A stretch of 19,605 bases of DNA from Deltaproteobacteria bacterium (GTDB taxonomy: Bacteria; Desulfobacterota; Binatia; UBA9968), in assembly GCA_005878685.1 (NCBI GenBank), contig VBLN01000058.1, forward strand, positions 1 through 19,605, read 5' to 3'. The notes beneath the pieces were generated by a model that saw only the letters and a program-made list of their open reading frames with translations, did no database searches and had not been told where the DNA came from. The position numbers were made by a program, and so were the translations under genes. Of this stretch, positions 1 through 7,318 are shown in pieces (position 1 is the stretch's first letter; the number at the start of each line of letters is the position of its first letter).

Positions 1-1
1 T

Positions 2-313
2 GTGGGCAATATTTACGCCAATGAGATCCTCTTTCGTGCCGGAATTAGGCCCGCGACTAGGGCTTGGAGATTAACACGGAACAAGGTTGAACGGATTGCT
101 GAGACGACTCCGAAGGTGTTGCGCGAAGCGATTCGGTGGTGCGGCACCTCCTTTTCCGACTATCGGGATGCCGAAGATGGCTTTGGGGAGTTCCAAAAGC
201 ACTTGCGGGTCTATGACAGAGAAGGGGAAAAGTGTCGAGCCTGCCCAAGCAAGATCAAAAGGGTATCTCTCGGCAATCGTGGTGCTTTTTATTGCCCGTC
301 GTGTCAAAGGTAG
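2..313 (+). CDS. mutM: Formamidopyrimidine-DNA glycosylase MutM/Fpg, C-terminal part
   Basis: This is the C-terminal third of a base-excision-repair glycosylase that removes oxidised purines such as 8-oxoguanine and nicks the abasic site. The window edge cuts off the catalytic N-terminus, so the first codon seen (GTG, position 2) is internal. Visible hallmarks are the GNIYANEILFRAGIRP segment of the helix-two-turn-helix domain and a C-terminal zinc finger with four cysteines spaced C-x2-C-x16-C-x2-C. The protein ends in CQR, the usual family end, and the finger's arginine (GNRGAFYCPSC) that contacts DNA is present. The stop is TAG at 311-313. No downstream partner on this strand is apparent. 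A degenerate copy of the same domain lies just downstream (see 366-482). Identification is firm; Nei-type specificity cannot be excluded without the N-terminus. Confidence 0.93.
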   Translation: MGNIYANEILFRAGIRPATRAWRLTRNKVERIAETTPKVLREAIRWCGTSFSDYRDAEDGFGEFQKHLRVYDREGEKCRACPSKIKRVSLGNRGAFYCPSCQR

Positions 314-365
314 AGAGTCCTTTGCAATGTTTTCGATTATCCATCCATGATACCGTTTCCGAACA

Positions 366-482
366 GTGACTCAGAAGGAAGACGGCGCATTTCTTAGAAA
401 TATCGACGCCAATGAGATTCTCTTCGCGCCGGAGTTCGCCCGTCTCCTGCACCCGTCTGGAAGGACTGACAGTACTGGAACA
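366..482 (+). pseudogene. Decayed fragment of a second MutM/Fpg copy
   Basis: Positions 403-450 repeat the intact mutM sequence at 10-57 at DNA level, including the shared block CGCCAATGAGAT. In the open frame it reads Q-K-x3-A-x3-N-I-D-A-N-E-I-L-F and then loses similarity. Restoring one missing C near 428 gives N-I-D-A-N-E-I-L-F-R-A-G-V-R-P, the MutM helix-two-turn-helix motif. The upstream residues (Q-K then A then N-I) keep the family spacing. No catalytic N-terminus and no zinc finger is seen, so this is a remnant rather than a gene. It ends about where the YkvA-like gene on the other strand begins. The origin (tandem duplication or transferred paralogue) is unknown, and the boundaries are approximate. 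Confidence 0.6.
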
Positions 483-875
483 TCAGCACCTGAAAATTCG
501 AAGGAGATAACGGACTATCAAGACTGCTACCAATATCCAGATGGTTATGATAACGACTGCAGCGATCCAATTCGTGGGTTTGTTTTGGATCGCCATCGCC
601 CTGGCTTTTTCGCGGTACTCAATCATGACTTCGTCTGGGATCATCTTCGTGAGTAGACAGATGCCCAGCGGGATCAATATGAGATCATCCAAGTGTCCTA
701 GGATCGGAATCGGATCAGGGATGAGATCGATGGGGCTTAGGGCATAAGCTACGACACATACAGCAAGAAACTTTGCGTACCACGGAACTCTAGGGTCTTT
801 GTAGGCTAGATAGACAGCGTACACATCCTGCTTGAGCCGCTGTGCGTGACGCATCCATCTCTCGAATCGCTTCAT
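483..875 (-). CDS. DUF1232 (YkvA-like) small membrane protein
   Basis: A 130-residue protein of the DUF1232/YkvA family, whose biochemical role is unknown. The family signature is clear at residues 44-65: YALSPIDLIPD, then P-I-L-G-x-L-D-D. Hydrophobic stretches at about 35-53, 61-77 and 104-125 predict an integral membrane protein with a short basic C-terminus. The ATG at 875 is preceded by AGGAG at good spacing, which supports this start. It is on the same strand as the three genes upstream of it (cyclotransferase-like, carbonic-anhydrase-like, lhgO), but 53 bases separate it from the nearest, so co-transcription is possible rather than shown. Family assignment is secure; no function is proposed. 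Confidence 0.9.
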   Translation of the reverse strand: MKRFERWMRHAQRLKQDVYAVYLAYKDPRVPWYAKFLAVCVVAYALSPIDLIPDPIPILGHLDDLILIPLGICLLTKMIPDEVMIEYREKARAMAIQNKPTNWIAAVVIITIWILVAVLIVRYLLRIFRC

Positions 876-928
876 GCAAGCCTCTCCTAGAAGGCGGCCG
901 GATAGTCAGAGGATGCTGCAGGGATCGG

Positions 929-1261
929 TCAGTGTCGCGGATCCAGGAATTTTGGATTGCCAACATAAGTCTCGCATCTGATTTCTTCCCCGGCAGAGAC
1001 CACTTGAATTTCCTTACGATAATAAAGTCGGCCTTCGTCTTCGTATCGGTCAATCCGTTCCAGAGATTGCTCGTCAATGTTTCTAATGAGAAGACCTTCG
1101 ACTACGGAGCCCTTCTCGGGGATGATGTAAGGGTAGCCGAAACGGGAGGCAAGCTTCTTAAAGTCTTTGAGGCAGGCTGGGGATGTCGGGAAAGACTTGC
1201 CGGCTATTTTATAAAGGCGAGGTTTGTCCGTCAGGGTTCCATAGACAAAGAGATGGGCCAC
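929..1261 (-). CDS. Gamma-glutamylcyclotransferase-like (AIG2/GGCT fold) protein
   Basis: A 110-residue single-domain protein of the GGCT/AIG2 superfamily. Members cyclise gamma-glutamyl amines or act on gamma-glutamyl peptides; the substrate here cannot be told. The family's N-terminal VYGTL motif is at residues 6-10. The acidic catalytic region D71-R-Y-E74-D-E-G followed by Y80-Y-R fits the family's E-G-x2-Y-x-R pattern, with E74 or E76 the candidate catalytic glutamate. The start is a GTG, 8 bases after the stop of the upstream carbonic-anhydrase-like gene, so the pair is probably translationally coupled. No signal peptide or membrane segment is seen, suggesting a cytoplasmic enzyme. Confidence 0.85.
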   Translation of the reverse strand: MAHLFVYGTLTDKPRLYKIAGKSFPTSPACLKDFKKLASRFGYPYIIPEKGSVVEGLLIRNIDEQSLERIDRYEDEGRLYYRKEIQVVSAGEEIRCETYVGNPKFLDPRH

Positions 1262-1268
1262 CTCAACT

Positions 1269-1796
1269 TTACCCGACGATCTTGTAGTCGCCTCCGAGAT
1301 AGTTTCGGCACAAGTTGACGTAAGTGGAGGAACCTAGTTGGATCCAGTGGAGCGCCTCGCCGCTGATTTCCTTTTTTACCTGGGCCGGGCTTCCCGCGGC
1401 GAGGACGCGAGCCGGGATCTTCGTGCGGGGAACGACCACGCTGCCGGCGGCTATAAGAGACTCTTCTCCGATCTCACTGTGATCGAGGAGCGTGGCGTTC
1501 ATTCCGATGATGGCTCCACGGCGGATGAGGCATCCTTCCATGACTGCTGCGTGACCCACGGTAACATCTTCTTCGATAATCGTCGGGGCTTCACCGGAGT
1601 GAATCACACAATTATCCTGGACGCTGGTACGCGCACCGATCACGATCGGATTTTCATTTTCGTCGGATCTGAGGACGGCTCCGAACCAGATGCTCGCCTC
1701 GTCGCCCACCGTTACGTCGCCGATGAGGACCGCTGTGGGCGCGATAAACGCCTTGAGGGAGATCTTAGGTCTGTGCCCTTTGTATTCAATGATCAT
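1269..1796 (-). CDS. Gamma-carbonic-anhydrase family (left-handed beta-helix) protein
   Basis: A 175-residue trimeric left-handed beta-helix protein of the YrdA/PaaY/gamma-carbonic anhydrase family. Repeated hexapeptides such as V-T-V-G-D-E and I-I-E-E-D-V run through residues 18-125. The family's metal-site and active-site residues can be placed: R43-x-D45, Q60, H66 and H82. The third zinc-binding histidine, expected five residues after H82, is a glutamate (E87 in GHAAVMEGC). Carbonic anhydrase activity is therefore uncertain; the protein may bind metal differently or have another role. The ATG start has a strong GGAGGT eight bases upstream. It lies between lhgO and the cyclotransferase-like gene on one strand. 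Family is secure, reaction is not. Confidence 0.9.
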   Translation of the reverse strand: MIIEYKGHRPKISLKAFIAPTAVLIGDVTVGDEASIWFGAVLRSDENENPIVIGARTSVQDNCVIHSGEAPTIIEEDVTVGHAAVMEGCLIRRGAIIGMNATLLDHSEIGEESLIAAGSVVVPRTKIPARVLAAGSPAQVKKEISGEALHWIQLGSSTYVNLCRNYLGGDYKIVG

Positions 1797-1865
1797 TAAG
1801 GATGACCTCCGCTGTAACCGTCAAAATAGTTTAGGGAGAACGAAAAAGCAACGTCGATGAGTCTT

Positions 1866-2834
1866 TTAGTTGAGGCTGAATGCGTGAGCTGCCATCTCGA
1901 CGATTTTTTTTCCGATGGCCAATGATGCCGTAGCGCCAGGCGAAGGGGCATTGAGAACATGGATAGCGCTTCCGATCCGTTTGATGACGAAATCATCTAT
2001 AAGGGCTCCGTCCGCAGCGATCGCTTGCGCCCGCACTCCCGACCCGCCGGCCATGAGATCCACCATTCCCACTTCCGGTACCAGCCGTTGGAGCGCCTTG
2101 GCAAATGCCTGTTTACTCAAGGAACGATAACTCTCTTCCAGTCCCATTCTCCAATATTTTCTTGCGAGCGAACGGAAACCTTTGTAGCAAAGGATCTCCC
2201 AAAGGTCGCGGCGGTTGACGTCCGTTTTGCGGTAGCCTTCCCGAGCAAACGCGAGGACCGCATTGGGTCCTGCCTCCACTTCGCCGTGGATTGTCCGAGT
2301 AAAGTGGACTCCTAAGAAAGGGAATCTTGGATCGGGCACGGGATAAATAAGGCCTTTAACCAGAAAACCTCTCTCGGGGATCAGCTTGTAGTACTCGCCG
2401 CGGAAGGGAACGATCTGAACCTCCGGGCCCGAGATCGAGGCATCCGTTTGGGCCATCATACGGGCGATCCGGTCTGAGAACAGGCCGCCGCAATTGAGCA
2501 GATACCTGGAGCTGAACTCTCCAGAGGAGGTCTCGATGATCAGTCCGGCTTCCCGTTGGAGAATATTTTTTACCTCACGCGAGGTGAGAATCTCTCCGCC
2601 CAACTCTCGTACTCTTCTCGCATAGGCTTGAGCTACTTGGGTGAAGTCAATGATCCCCGTGGCCGGCGAATGGATCGCCCGGATTCCCTGGGCATGCGGC
2701 TCGATCTCCCGCAGCCGTTCGGGGCCAATCATTTCCAAGCCGGGGACTCCGTTCGCCGTTCCTCGCCTGAATAGCTCTTCCAGTCGCGGGATCTCCTCCT
2801 TATAGTTCCAGGAGAGCTTTACGCCCCACCACAC
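1866..2834 (-). CDS. lhgO: L-2-hydroxyglutarate oxidase LhgO, C-terminal fragment (frameshifted)
   Basis: This holds most of a DAO-family FAD enzyme that oxidises L-2-hydroxyglutarate to 2-oxoglutarate at the membrane. Real homology begins around 2804 ([11 protein letters not shown]), not at the nominal first codon; the first few residues of the open frame are the upstream fragment read out of frame. LhgO landmarks are all present: E-R-L-R-E-I-E-P, A-x-[36 protein letters not shown], and the FAD-site end G-V-R-A-Q-A then N-A-P-S-P-G-A-T. Compared with E. coli LhgO, about 18-20 residues are missing between this piece and the N-terminal piece. Stop is TAA, 70 bases ahead of the carbonic-anhydrase-like gene. 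Confidence 0.88.
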   Translation of the reverse strand: MWWGVKLSWNYKEEIPRLEELFRRGTANGVPGLEMIGPERLREIEPHAQGIRAIHSPATGIIDFTQVAQAYARRVRELGGEILTSREVKNILQREAGLIIETSSGEFSSRYLLNCGGLFSDRIARMMAQTDASISGPEVQIVPFRGEYYKLIPERGFLVKGLIYPVPDPRFPFLGVHFTRTIHGEVEAGPNAVLAFAREGYRKTDVNRRDLWEILCYKGFRSLARKYWRMGLEESYRSLSKQAFAKALQRLVPEVGMVDLMAGGSGVRAQAIAADGALIDDFVIKRIGSAIHVLNAPSPGATASLAIGKKIVEMAAHAFSLN

Positions 2835-3042
2835 AGGTTTCGGCCTTAAGAGATCCTGGCTTGTAATAAATCCCCCCGTGGATGACCCCGCTGTTGTGCC
2901 CGGTTTGGTGTCTGGCGATCTGATTCTCTTTCTCTAATAGAAGAAGTTTCACCCTGGGGTATCTTTCCGCCATTTCCATCGCAGTGGCTAGTCCGATAAT
3001 GCCAGCGCCGATAATGGTCAGATCGAAATGGCTCGATCCCAT
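2800..3042 (-). CDS. lhgO: L-2-hydroxyglutarate oxidase LhgO, N-terminal fragment (frameshifted)
   Basis: The N-terminal 80 residues of LhgO. The dinucleotide-binding motif is near residue 10 ([13 protein letters not shown]), followed by L-L-L-E-K-E and the diagnostic [23 protein letters not shown] segment. The ATG start is preceded by GAGGG at eight bases. Homology breaks at about 2806: the frame reaches TAA at 2800-2802, while family sequence continues in another frame from 2804. The missing segment corresponds in E. coli LhgO to the stretch after N-R-A-T-K-A-F. The two fragments together would make a normal-length enzyme if about 55-60 bases were restored. As it stands the gene could not give a complete oxidase. 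Confidence 0.88.
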   Translation of the reverse strand: MGSSHFDLTIIGAGIIGLATAMEMAERYPRVKLLLLEKENQIARHQTGHNSGVIHGGIYYKPGSLKAETCVVGRKALLEL

Positions 3043-3214
3043 GGTTCAACCCTCATGATAAAGTCGCTGGTCATTGGTTACCCGGATTTGGTGGGCGTGC
3101 GCAACGGCCAAAGGGCGAGGCCGACTGCCTCATCCCGGGCGGGGAAGCGGTGACATGAGCTTAAATTGGAGAGGTTTCGAATAATTGGGTTCAGACTTGC
3201 AACGTGTCGCCTGC

Positions 3215-3245
3215 GCGGAAGCTCATGCGAGAAATCCGCTTCCGC
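3215..3245. repeat. Perfect 8-bp inverted repeat after mlaC
   Basis: GCGGAAGC at 3215-3222 and GCTTCCGC at 3238-3245 form an 8-bp perfect stem with a 15-base loop. It sits directly at the natural mlaC stop (TAG, 3247-3245 on the minus strand). No run of T follows on the minus strand, so it is not a standard intrinsic terminator; it might protect the 3' end of the mRNA. The surrounding 3043-3244 gap between mlaC and the lhgO start holds no other feature I can support. Confidence 0.35.
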
Positions 3246-3284
3246 TAGTTTTGCCCCCCGGCCCCTATCTGTTTCTCCCTCATT

Positions 3285-3824
3285 CTACGGATAGTTGTTG
3301 ACCAGACTGATGTTCTCAACCACCACGTCGTAGACCTTCCAATCTCCATCGACGAGACGGTGCCTATAATTAAGAGAATACTCTTCGCCCTTGCGCGTGA
3401 GGATCCTGCTGTTGACCTCGGCAAAGTCCCCATCCCGTCTTTCTTTCCTATAAACAAAGGTTTCATCGTCGTAAGCTTCAATCTTTGAAACGTAGGCGCG
3501 CTCCAAAAGATCGGTGAATAACTGCACGAACTCCTTCTGCTCCTCCGGCGTGCGCTGCCGCCAGTAATTTCCGAGCGACCTTCTTGCCATCTCGGCAAAG
3601 TCAAAGCGCGAATAGATTACTTGCCTTAATTGCTCCCGACGTTCTCTAGTCTTAGTCGGAGACTGAAGCTGCGGATCCTTGAGAATTGCCAGGACCTTGT
3701 CCACCGTCTCCCGGACGTTGTCTGTAGGGATCCCTCCGCTGACACCGAGGGCAGCCCAAGCAAAAACGAACAGGACGAATAAGGACGCAGATATTGTATT
3801 AGCCACGGTTTTATTTGGTTTCAC
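3285..3824 (-). CDS. mlaC: MlaC/Ttg2D-like periplasmic phospholipid carrier, tail frameshifted
   Basis: The soluble periplasmic carrier of the Mla pathway, which shuttles phospholipid between the outer membrane and the inner-membrane MlaFED complex. Residues 1-30 are a signal peptide (lysine-bearing start, hydrophobic core, A-A-L-G-V-S-G). The Tol-Tol-Ttg2 domain follows, with F-D-F-A-E-M-A-R-R-S-L-G-x-Y-W and V-Y-D-V-V-V-E-N-I-S-L-V-N-N-Y. The start is GTG at 3824, overlapping the mlaD stop by 14 bases. After N-N-Y the frame gives P and a stop at 3285. The expected R-R-M-R-E-K-Q end is found in another frame from 3289 to the TAG at 3245. About 17-19 residues (roughly 50 bases) between these points, expected to read like R-S-Q-F-N-x-I, are absent. 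The carrier fold is mostly intact; whether it works is uncertain. Confidence 0.88.
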   Translation of the reverse strand: MKPNKTVANTISASLFVLFVFAWAALGVSGGIPTDNVRETVDKVLAILKDPQLQSPTKTRERREQLRQVIYSRFDFAEMARRSLGNYWRQRTPEEQKEFVQLFTDLLERAYVSKIEAYDDETFVYRKERRDGDFAEVNSRILTRKGEEYSLNYRHRLVDGDWKVYDVVVENISLVNNYP

Positions 3825-4284
3825 CCTTTTTGGTTTCGCTCTTTGATGTCAGATCTCCTCCTAGGTATTTCCCTATGACCTCAGAGATGTCAGGAGGGGA
3901 CTCAGTCTCACGGATCTTGCCTCCGAGACCCAGAAGTTTGTCGGATCCCCCCGGGCTAATGACGATAAACTTGTCGCCAATCAACCCTCGGGCCCTGACA
4001 GACGCGATGCTATCTTCCGGGAGCTTCACAGAATCGTCGATCCTAAGTGCTAAACGGGCCCTATCGTCATGCAGGCTGATGGATTCCACCCGGCCCACTT
4101 TTACACCAGCGATCTCCACGGCGTCTCCGACTTTCAGCCCCGCGACCGAAGCAAAGTCGGCAATAACGACATAGCCACTCCCTAGGATCTCTACCTTGCC
4201 CAAACGGATGGCAAGATAGCCCAGGCATAAGATTCCTGTGATGACAAAAATTCCGACGATGAGTTCTGTCCGCGATTGATTCAC
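3811..4284 (-). CDS. mlaD: MlaD-like MCE-domain protein
   Basis: The substrate-binding ring subunit of the inner-membrane Mla lipid transporter. It has an N-terminal membrane anchor at residues 8-28, then one MCE domain (about 37-115) with the family segment D-F-A-S-V-A-G-L-K-V-G-D-A-V-E-I-A-G-V-K-V-G-R-V. It ends with the typical I-S-P-G-G-S-D-K-L-L and a charged, low-complexity tail. At 157 residues it is normal for a single-MCE MlaD. Start is GTG at 4284 with AGGAG about nine bases upstream. It follows mlaF by 12 bases and overlaps mlaC by 14, so the operon is tightly coupled. The gene looks undamaged. Confidence 0.93.
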   Translation of the reverse strand: MNQSRTELIVGIFVITGILCLGYLAIRLGKVEILGSGYVVIADFASVAGLKVGDAVEIAGVKVGRVESISLHDDRARLALRIDDSVKLPEDSIASVRARGLIGDKFIVISPGGSDKLLGLGGKIRETESPPDISEVIGKYLGGDLTSKSETKKGETK

Positions 4285-4296
4285 TTCGAAATTCTC

Positions 4297-5043
4297 CTAG
4301 AGGGCTTGGATGGGACCTTCTGTCTCGCCTCGAATGAACTGCTGGACAACTGGATTTTGAGAGACCTGAAATTCCTTCGTGGATTTGAACTCCTCGATGA
4401 TCCCGTTGGCCAGTATAGCCACATAGTCTGAGATTTCAAAGACTTGAGGGATGCTGTGACTGACAACGACGGCCGTGAAACCAAAGGTTTTCTGAGTCCG
4501 GGTGATAAGCTGGTGGATGCCGGTCGCGAGCACGGGATCGAGACCGTTCGTCGGCTCGTCAAAGAGAACGATCTCAGGGTCCATGATTAACGCCCGGGCC
4601 AAGCCGGCCCTCTTTCTCATCCCTCCGCTTAATTCCGCAGGATACTTGTAGCCCATTCCCTCAAGCCCCACCTGCTCCAGCCGCTCTTCGACTTTTTTGC
4701 GAATCTCGCTTTCGCTCATCTCGGTTTTTTCTCTTAAAGGAAACGCTACATTATCCAGAACCGTCATGGAGTCGAGCAGGGCAGCTCCTTGGAAGAGAAC
4801 GCCAAAGCGACCCCGCATTTCGTATAGCTCTTCCTTCGCCAGTTTCGTGATATCCGTGCCGTCAATCAGAACCGAACCGCGGTCCGGCCGAAGCAGCGCG
4901 TTTAGATGCTTAAGCAGGACAGTTTTTCCGCAGCCGCTCGTGCCCACTATCGTCGTCACCTTTCCTGTAGCCAACTCCAAGTGGACACCCTTGAGAACTT
5001 CCTGCCGGCCGAATTTTTTGTGCAAGTCAACAACTCGTATCAT
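4297..5043 (-). CDS. mlaF: MlaF-like ABC transporter ATPase
   Basis: The cytoplasmic ATPase that powers the Mla phospholipid transporter. All ABC motifs are visible: Walker A GTSGCGKT (34-41), Q-loop Q86, signature LSGGM (139-143), Walker B IVLFDE (159-164) and the switch histidine H197. The sequence Y-P-A-E-L-S-G-G-M-R-K-R-A-G-L-A-R-A matches the MlaF/Mkl subgroup rather than importers of small solutes. Length 248 is typical. Start ATG at 5043 lacks a strong Shine-Dalgarno; it lies 28 bases after mlaE and is probably reached by coupled translation. The gene appears intact. Confidence 0.95.
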   Translation of the reverse strand: MIRVVDLHKKFGRQEVLKGVHLELATGKVTTIVGTSGCGKTVLLKHLNALLRPDRGSVLIDGTDITKLAKEELYEMRGRFGVLFQGAALLDSMTVLDNVAFPLREKTEMSESEIRKKVEERLEQVGLEGMGYKYPAELSGGMRKRAGLARALIMDPEIVLFDEPTNGLDPVLATGIHQLITRTQKTFGFTAVVVSHSIPQVFEISDYVAILANGIIEEFKSTKEFQVSQNPVVQQFIRGETEGPIQAL

Positions 5044-5071
5044 TGTACTCTGGAGCTCTTGGTAAAAGCTC

Positions 5072-5842
5072 TTATAGCATCACCGAGGTGAGGAAGTAAT
5101 CCCACACAAGGATCAAGATGAACGAAAGCACAACTGACTCGGTTGTGGCGCGACTCACGCCGGTGGCCATCGGCGGCGCATGAAATCCTTTATAGCAGCA
5201 GACCCAAGTGATGATAAGCCCGAAGCTCACTGATTTTATAAATCCGCTATAAACATCTCTGAAGACAACGCTGCTTTCCATGCCGGAGAAATAACTTCCG
5301 GAACTTACTCCTAGCAGTCCGACGCCCACGAGATAGGCACCGTAGATTCCCACGACGTCAAAGATCGCCGTGAGGAGCGGCATCGCAATCAGGCTAGCCA
5401 TGATGCGGGGCGAGACCAGATACTTGATGGGATCGATCGCCATGGAGTCAAGGGCGTCAATTTGCTCTGTAGCCCGCATGGTCCCGAGCTCGGCAGCCAT
5501 GGCCGAGCCGGTTCTTCCCGTCACCATGAAAGCGGCGAGCACCGGCCCTAGCTCGCGTAAAAGTCCTAACGCTGTGGCCGAGCCGAGCCAGCTTTCAGCG
5601 TTAAACTGTCTCAGGCTATAATAACCTTGAAACCGCATGACCATTCCAGTGAAGAAACCCGACAAGAATACGACCGAGAGCGAGTCCACTCCGATTGTTT
5701 TGATGTGATAGAGGATGAGACCAATCTTGGCGGGACGGCGAAAGGCCAGGAAGAGTGCGGAGAGGAGAAAGAGAAACATCCCTCCCATGCCATGGACGAC
5801 TCGCAAACTAAAGCGGCCAGTTTGAACCAGGAGTGAAAGCAT
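5072..5842 (-). CDS. mlaE: MlaE-like permease (MlaE/DUF140)
   Basis: The integral membrane permease of the Mla complex. It shows the MlaE-family core R-E-L-G-P-V-L-A-A-F-M-V-T-G-R-T-G-S-A and then A-E-L-G-T-M-R-A-T-E-Q-I-D-A-L, with five to six hydrophobic segments and D-Y-F-L-T near the C-terminus. I start it at the ATG at 5842 (256 residues). The open frame extends seven codons to a TTG at 5863, but that leaves almost no leader after the predicted promoter at 5877-5903. It is the first gene of a minus-strand operon mlaE-mlaF-mlaD-mlaC. This order resembles that of Deltaproteobacteria-like genomes. The sequence looks undamaged. Confidence 0.93.
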   Translation of the reverse strand: MLSLLVQTGRFSLRVVHGMGGMFLFLLSALFLAFRRPAKIGLILYHIKTIGVDSLSVVFLSGFFTGMVMRFQGYYSLRQFNAESWLGSATALGLLRELGPVLAAFMVTGRTGSAMAAELGTMRATEQIDALDSMAIDPIKYLVSPRIMASLIAMPLLTAIFDVVGIYGAYLVGVGLLGVSSGSYFSGMESSVVFRDVYSGFIKSVSFGLIITWVCCYKGFHAPPMATGVSRATTESVVLSFILILVWDYFLTSVML

Positions 5843-5876
5843 CGCGTGCAAGCAAAGAAACAAGCAGCACCACGCT

Positions 5877-5903
5877 ATTATAGGAAAGCTGGACGATTTG
5901 CAA
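5877..5903 (-). promoter_or_regulatory. Probable sigma-70 promoter for mlaEFDC
   Basis: On the minus strand a perfect -10 hexamer TATAAT (5882 to 5877) lies 15 bases from TTGCAA (or 16 from CTTGCA) at about 5898-5903. It points into mlaE, with the predicted transcript start near 5870. The spacing is slightly short, and the -35 is imperfect. The same 47-base gap must also serve the divergent trmN6-like gene, for which no good -35 was seen. Confidence 0.5.
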
Positions 5904-5910
5904 GTGTATT

Positions 5911-6654
5911 ATGAAGAAGCTCCCACTGCATTCGAGAGATGAAACCGTCGATACGCTTTTTCAAGGCCGCTTGGCTATAATTCAAAACAAGCGAGGATAT
6001 CGCTTTTCGCTGGATGCGGTCCTGCTGGCCCTTTTTGTCAAAATCCGCGACGGCGAAAGGATCATCGACTTGGGGACAGGAAATGGAGTGATTCCGCTGA
6101 TCCTTGCCTCGCTCTATTCTTCGGTGAGCGTCGTTGGCATCGAAGTCCAGGAAGCAATGGTCCAGAGGGCTTTAAGGAGCGTTGCTTGGAATGAGCTCAG
6201 GCGCAGCGTGGAAATCATTCAAGGGGATGTCTGTTCCATTGGCGAGCTTTTTTCTCCTAGGAGCTTTGATATTGTGGTTTGCAATCCGCCGTATCGAGGT
6301 TTTACGAGCGGGCGGATGAATCCCGATCCGGAAAGACGCGTAGCGCGCCACGAGGTCAAGGGATCGCTAAGGGATTTTCTGCGTGCAGCCTTTTATTTGC
6401 TGCGCCATAGAGGAAGAATCGCGCTGATTTATCCCGCAAGGCGCGCTCTGGATCTCCTTCAAGTGATGCGCGAGGAAGGCGTCGAGCCGAAGCGACTCCG
6501 GTGGGTTTACTCCTTCAAAGAGACCGAAGCCGCGCTGCTCTTGGCCGAAGGGGCCAAGGGAGCCAGAAGCGAACTATTGGTGCTGCCTCCCCTCGTTGTC
6601 TACGAACGAGCCGGGACATACACGGCAGAAGTGAAGGCCATGCTAGGAGGCTGA
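5911..6654 (+). CDS. TrmN6-like tRNA(Val) adenine-N6 / small methyltransferase
   Basis: A 247-residue class I SAM-dependent methyltransferase of the YfiC/TrmN6 type, members of which methylate A37 of tRNA1(Val). Motif I is I-D-L-G-T-G-N-G-V-I-P-L (about 50-61), the acidic end of strand 2 is G-I-E-V-Q-E, and the base-methylating catalytic motif is N125-P-P-Y128. The N-terminal L-F-Q-G-R-L-x-I-I-Q-x-K-x-G-Y-R-F-S-L-D-A-V and R-x-N-P-x-x-E-R-x-x-A-R-H-E are typical of this subgroup. Its own last codons overlap the last 12 bases of the DUF721 gene tail to tail. The exact substrate is inferred from subgroup only. The gene appears complete. Confidence 0.85.
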   Translation: MKKLPLHSRDETVDTLFQGRLAIIQNKRGYRFSLDAVLLALFVKIRDGERIIDLGTGNGVIPLILASLYSSVSVVGIEVQEAMVQRALRSVAWNELRRSVEIIQGDVCSIGELFSPRSFDIVVCNPPYRGFTSGRMNPDPERRVARHEVKGSLRDFLRAAFYLLRHRGRIALIYPARRALDLLQVMREEGVEPKRLRWVYSFKETEAALLLAEGAKGARSELLVLPPLVVYERAGTYTAEVKAMLGG

Positions 6655-7134
6655 TTTGTCCGTATTTTTCCCCTTCCGGGAGTAAGCAGCGAAGAGTTTT
6701 TTTAGGGCGCGGCGGATTTCTGGATCCTTGATGGTTTGTAGGTACTCATCTTGGAGTTGAGGCTTGGCTTGAGGCGGCTCTTCCGTAGCAGCCAGATCTT
6801 CGGCCACCGGTTTTCGCGCCGCAGAATCTATTTTACCGACGAAGAAGAAGACATTCTTTACTACTTCGCTCCCCAGACTCTTATTCAATTTCTCTGCGAT
6901 CATTTCCTTGACATACTGAAGTTGCTGCATCCAGATTGGGCTTGTGACTTTGACGAATAAGGTGCCGTTACGGATCTTTTCCGGTTGAGCATTGCGAGCG
7001 ATCGTGGAGCCCACGATTTCATTCCAGATAGGCCAGACGCCGTACTCGGACAATCTGCCGGATAGATCCAGCCGTTTAAGGGAATGCTTCAGGATGTCAC
7101 CCACTCGCTCCAGTTCAGGGCCTTTCTTTGACAT
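6643..7134 (-). CDS. DUF721 (DciA-like) protein
   Basis: A 163-residue DUF721 protein. The domain is at residues 8-105: W34-x2-I-W-N-E-I-V-G-x2-I-A-x-N-A-x-P-E-K-I-x-N-G-T-L-F-V-K-V-T-S-P-I-W-M-Q-Q-L. It is followed by an alanine/proline/glutamine-rich linker (108-130) and a charged helical end containing D-P-E-I-R-R-A-L-K-K-L-F. DciA, a DUF721 member, loads the replicative helicase in many bacteria that lack DnaC, but not every DUF721 protein is proven to do so. It is transcribed away from nrdJ across the 400-bp regulatory gap. Start ATG at 7134 is the first methionine that covers the domain. Confidence 0.85.
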   Translation of the reverse strand: MSKKGPELERVGDILKHSLKRLDLSGRLSEYGVWPIWNEIVGSTIARNAQPEKIRNGTLFVKVTSPIWMQQLQYVKEMIAEKLNKSLGSEVVKNVFFFVGKIDSAARKPVAEDLAATEEPPQAKPQLQDEYLQTIKDPEIRRALKKLFAAYSRKGKNTDKSAS

Positions 7135-7291
7135 ACGCCCTGCTTATCACAGAGCACGTGAGTTGAAAAGATAAAAGTCCGGCGTAGAATGATGTTATTG
7201 AGCCTGTTGAAAAAGTGTGGACAGGTTGAAAGTGTCAAAATGAAGCGGCATATAACTTCTTGTTTTCCCGCTTTTTTCTTCGCGTCAGAAG

Positions 7292-7300
7292 ATATCCACA
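7292..7300 (+). promoter_or_regulatory. Possible DnaA box
   Basis: ATATCCACA differs from the DnaA consensus TTATCCACA at one position. It lies 19 bases upstream of the distal nrdJ -35 hexamer. A weaker inverted match (TGTGGACA, 7216-7223) is about 75 bases away. DnaA control of ribonucleotide reductase genes is known in other bacteria. The match is short and could be chance. Confidence 0.3.
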
Positions 7301-7318
7301 GAAAAAGAAAATTTTTTC

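Noticed and set aside
842..1799. Long plus-strand open frames opposite the cyclotransferase- and carbonic-anhydrase-like genes
   Set aside because: They lie exactly antisense to well-recognised genes, have no ribosome sites and show no family motifs.
3215..3245. Hairpin after mlaC as an intrinsic terminator
   Set aside because: No T-tract follows on the minus strand and the loop is long; kept only as a repeat.
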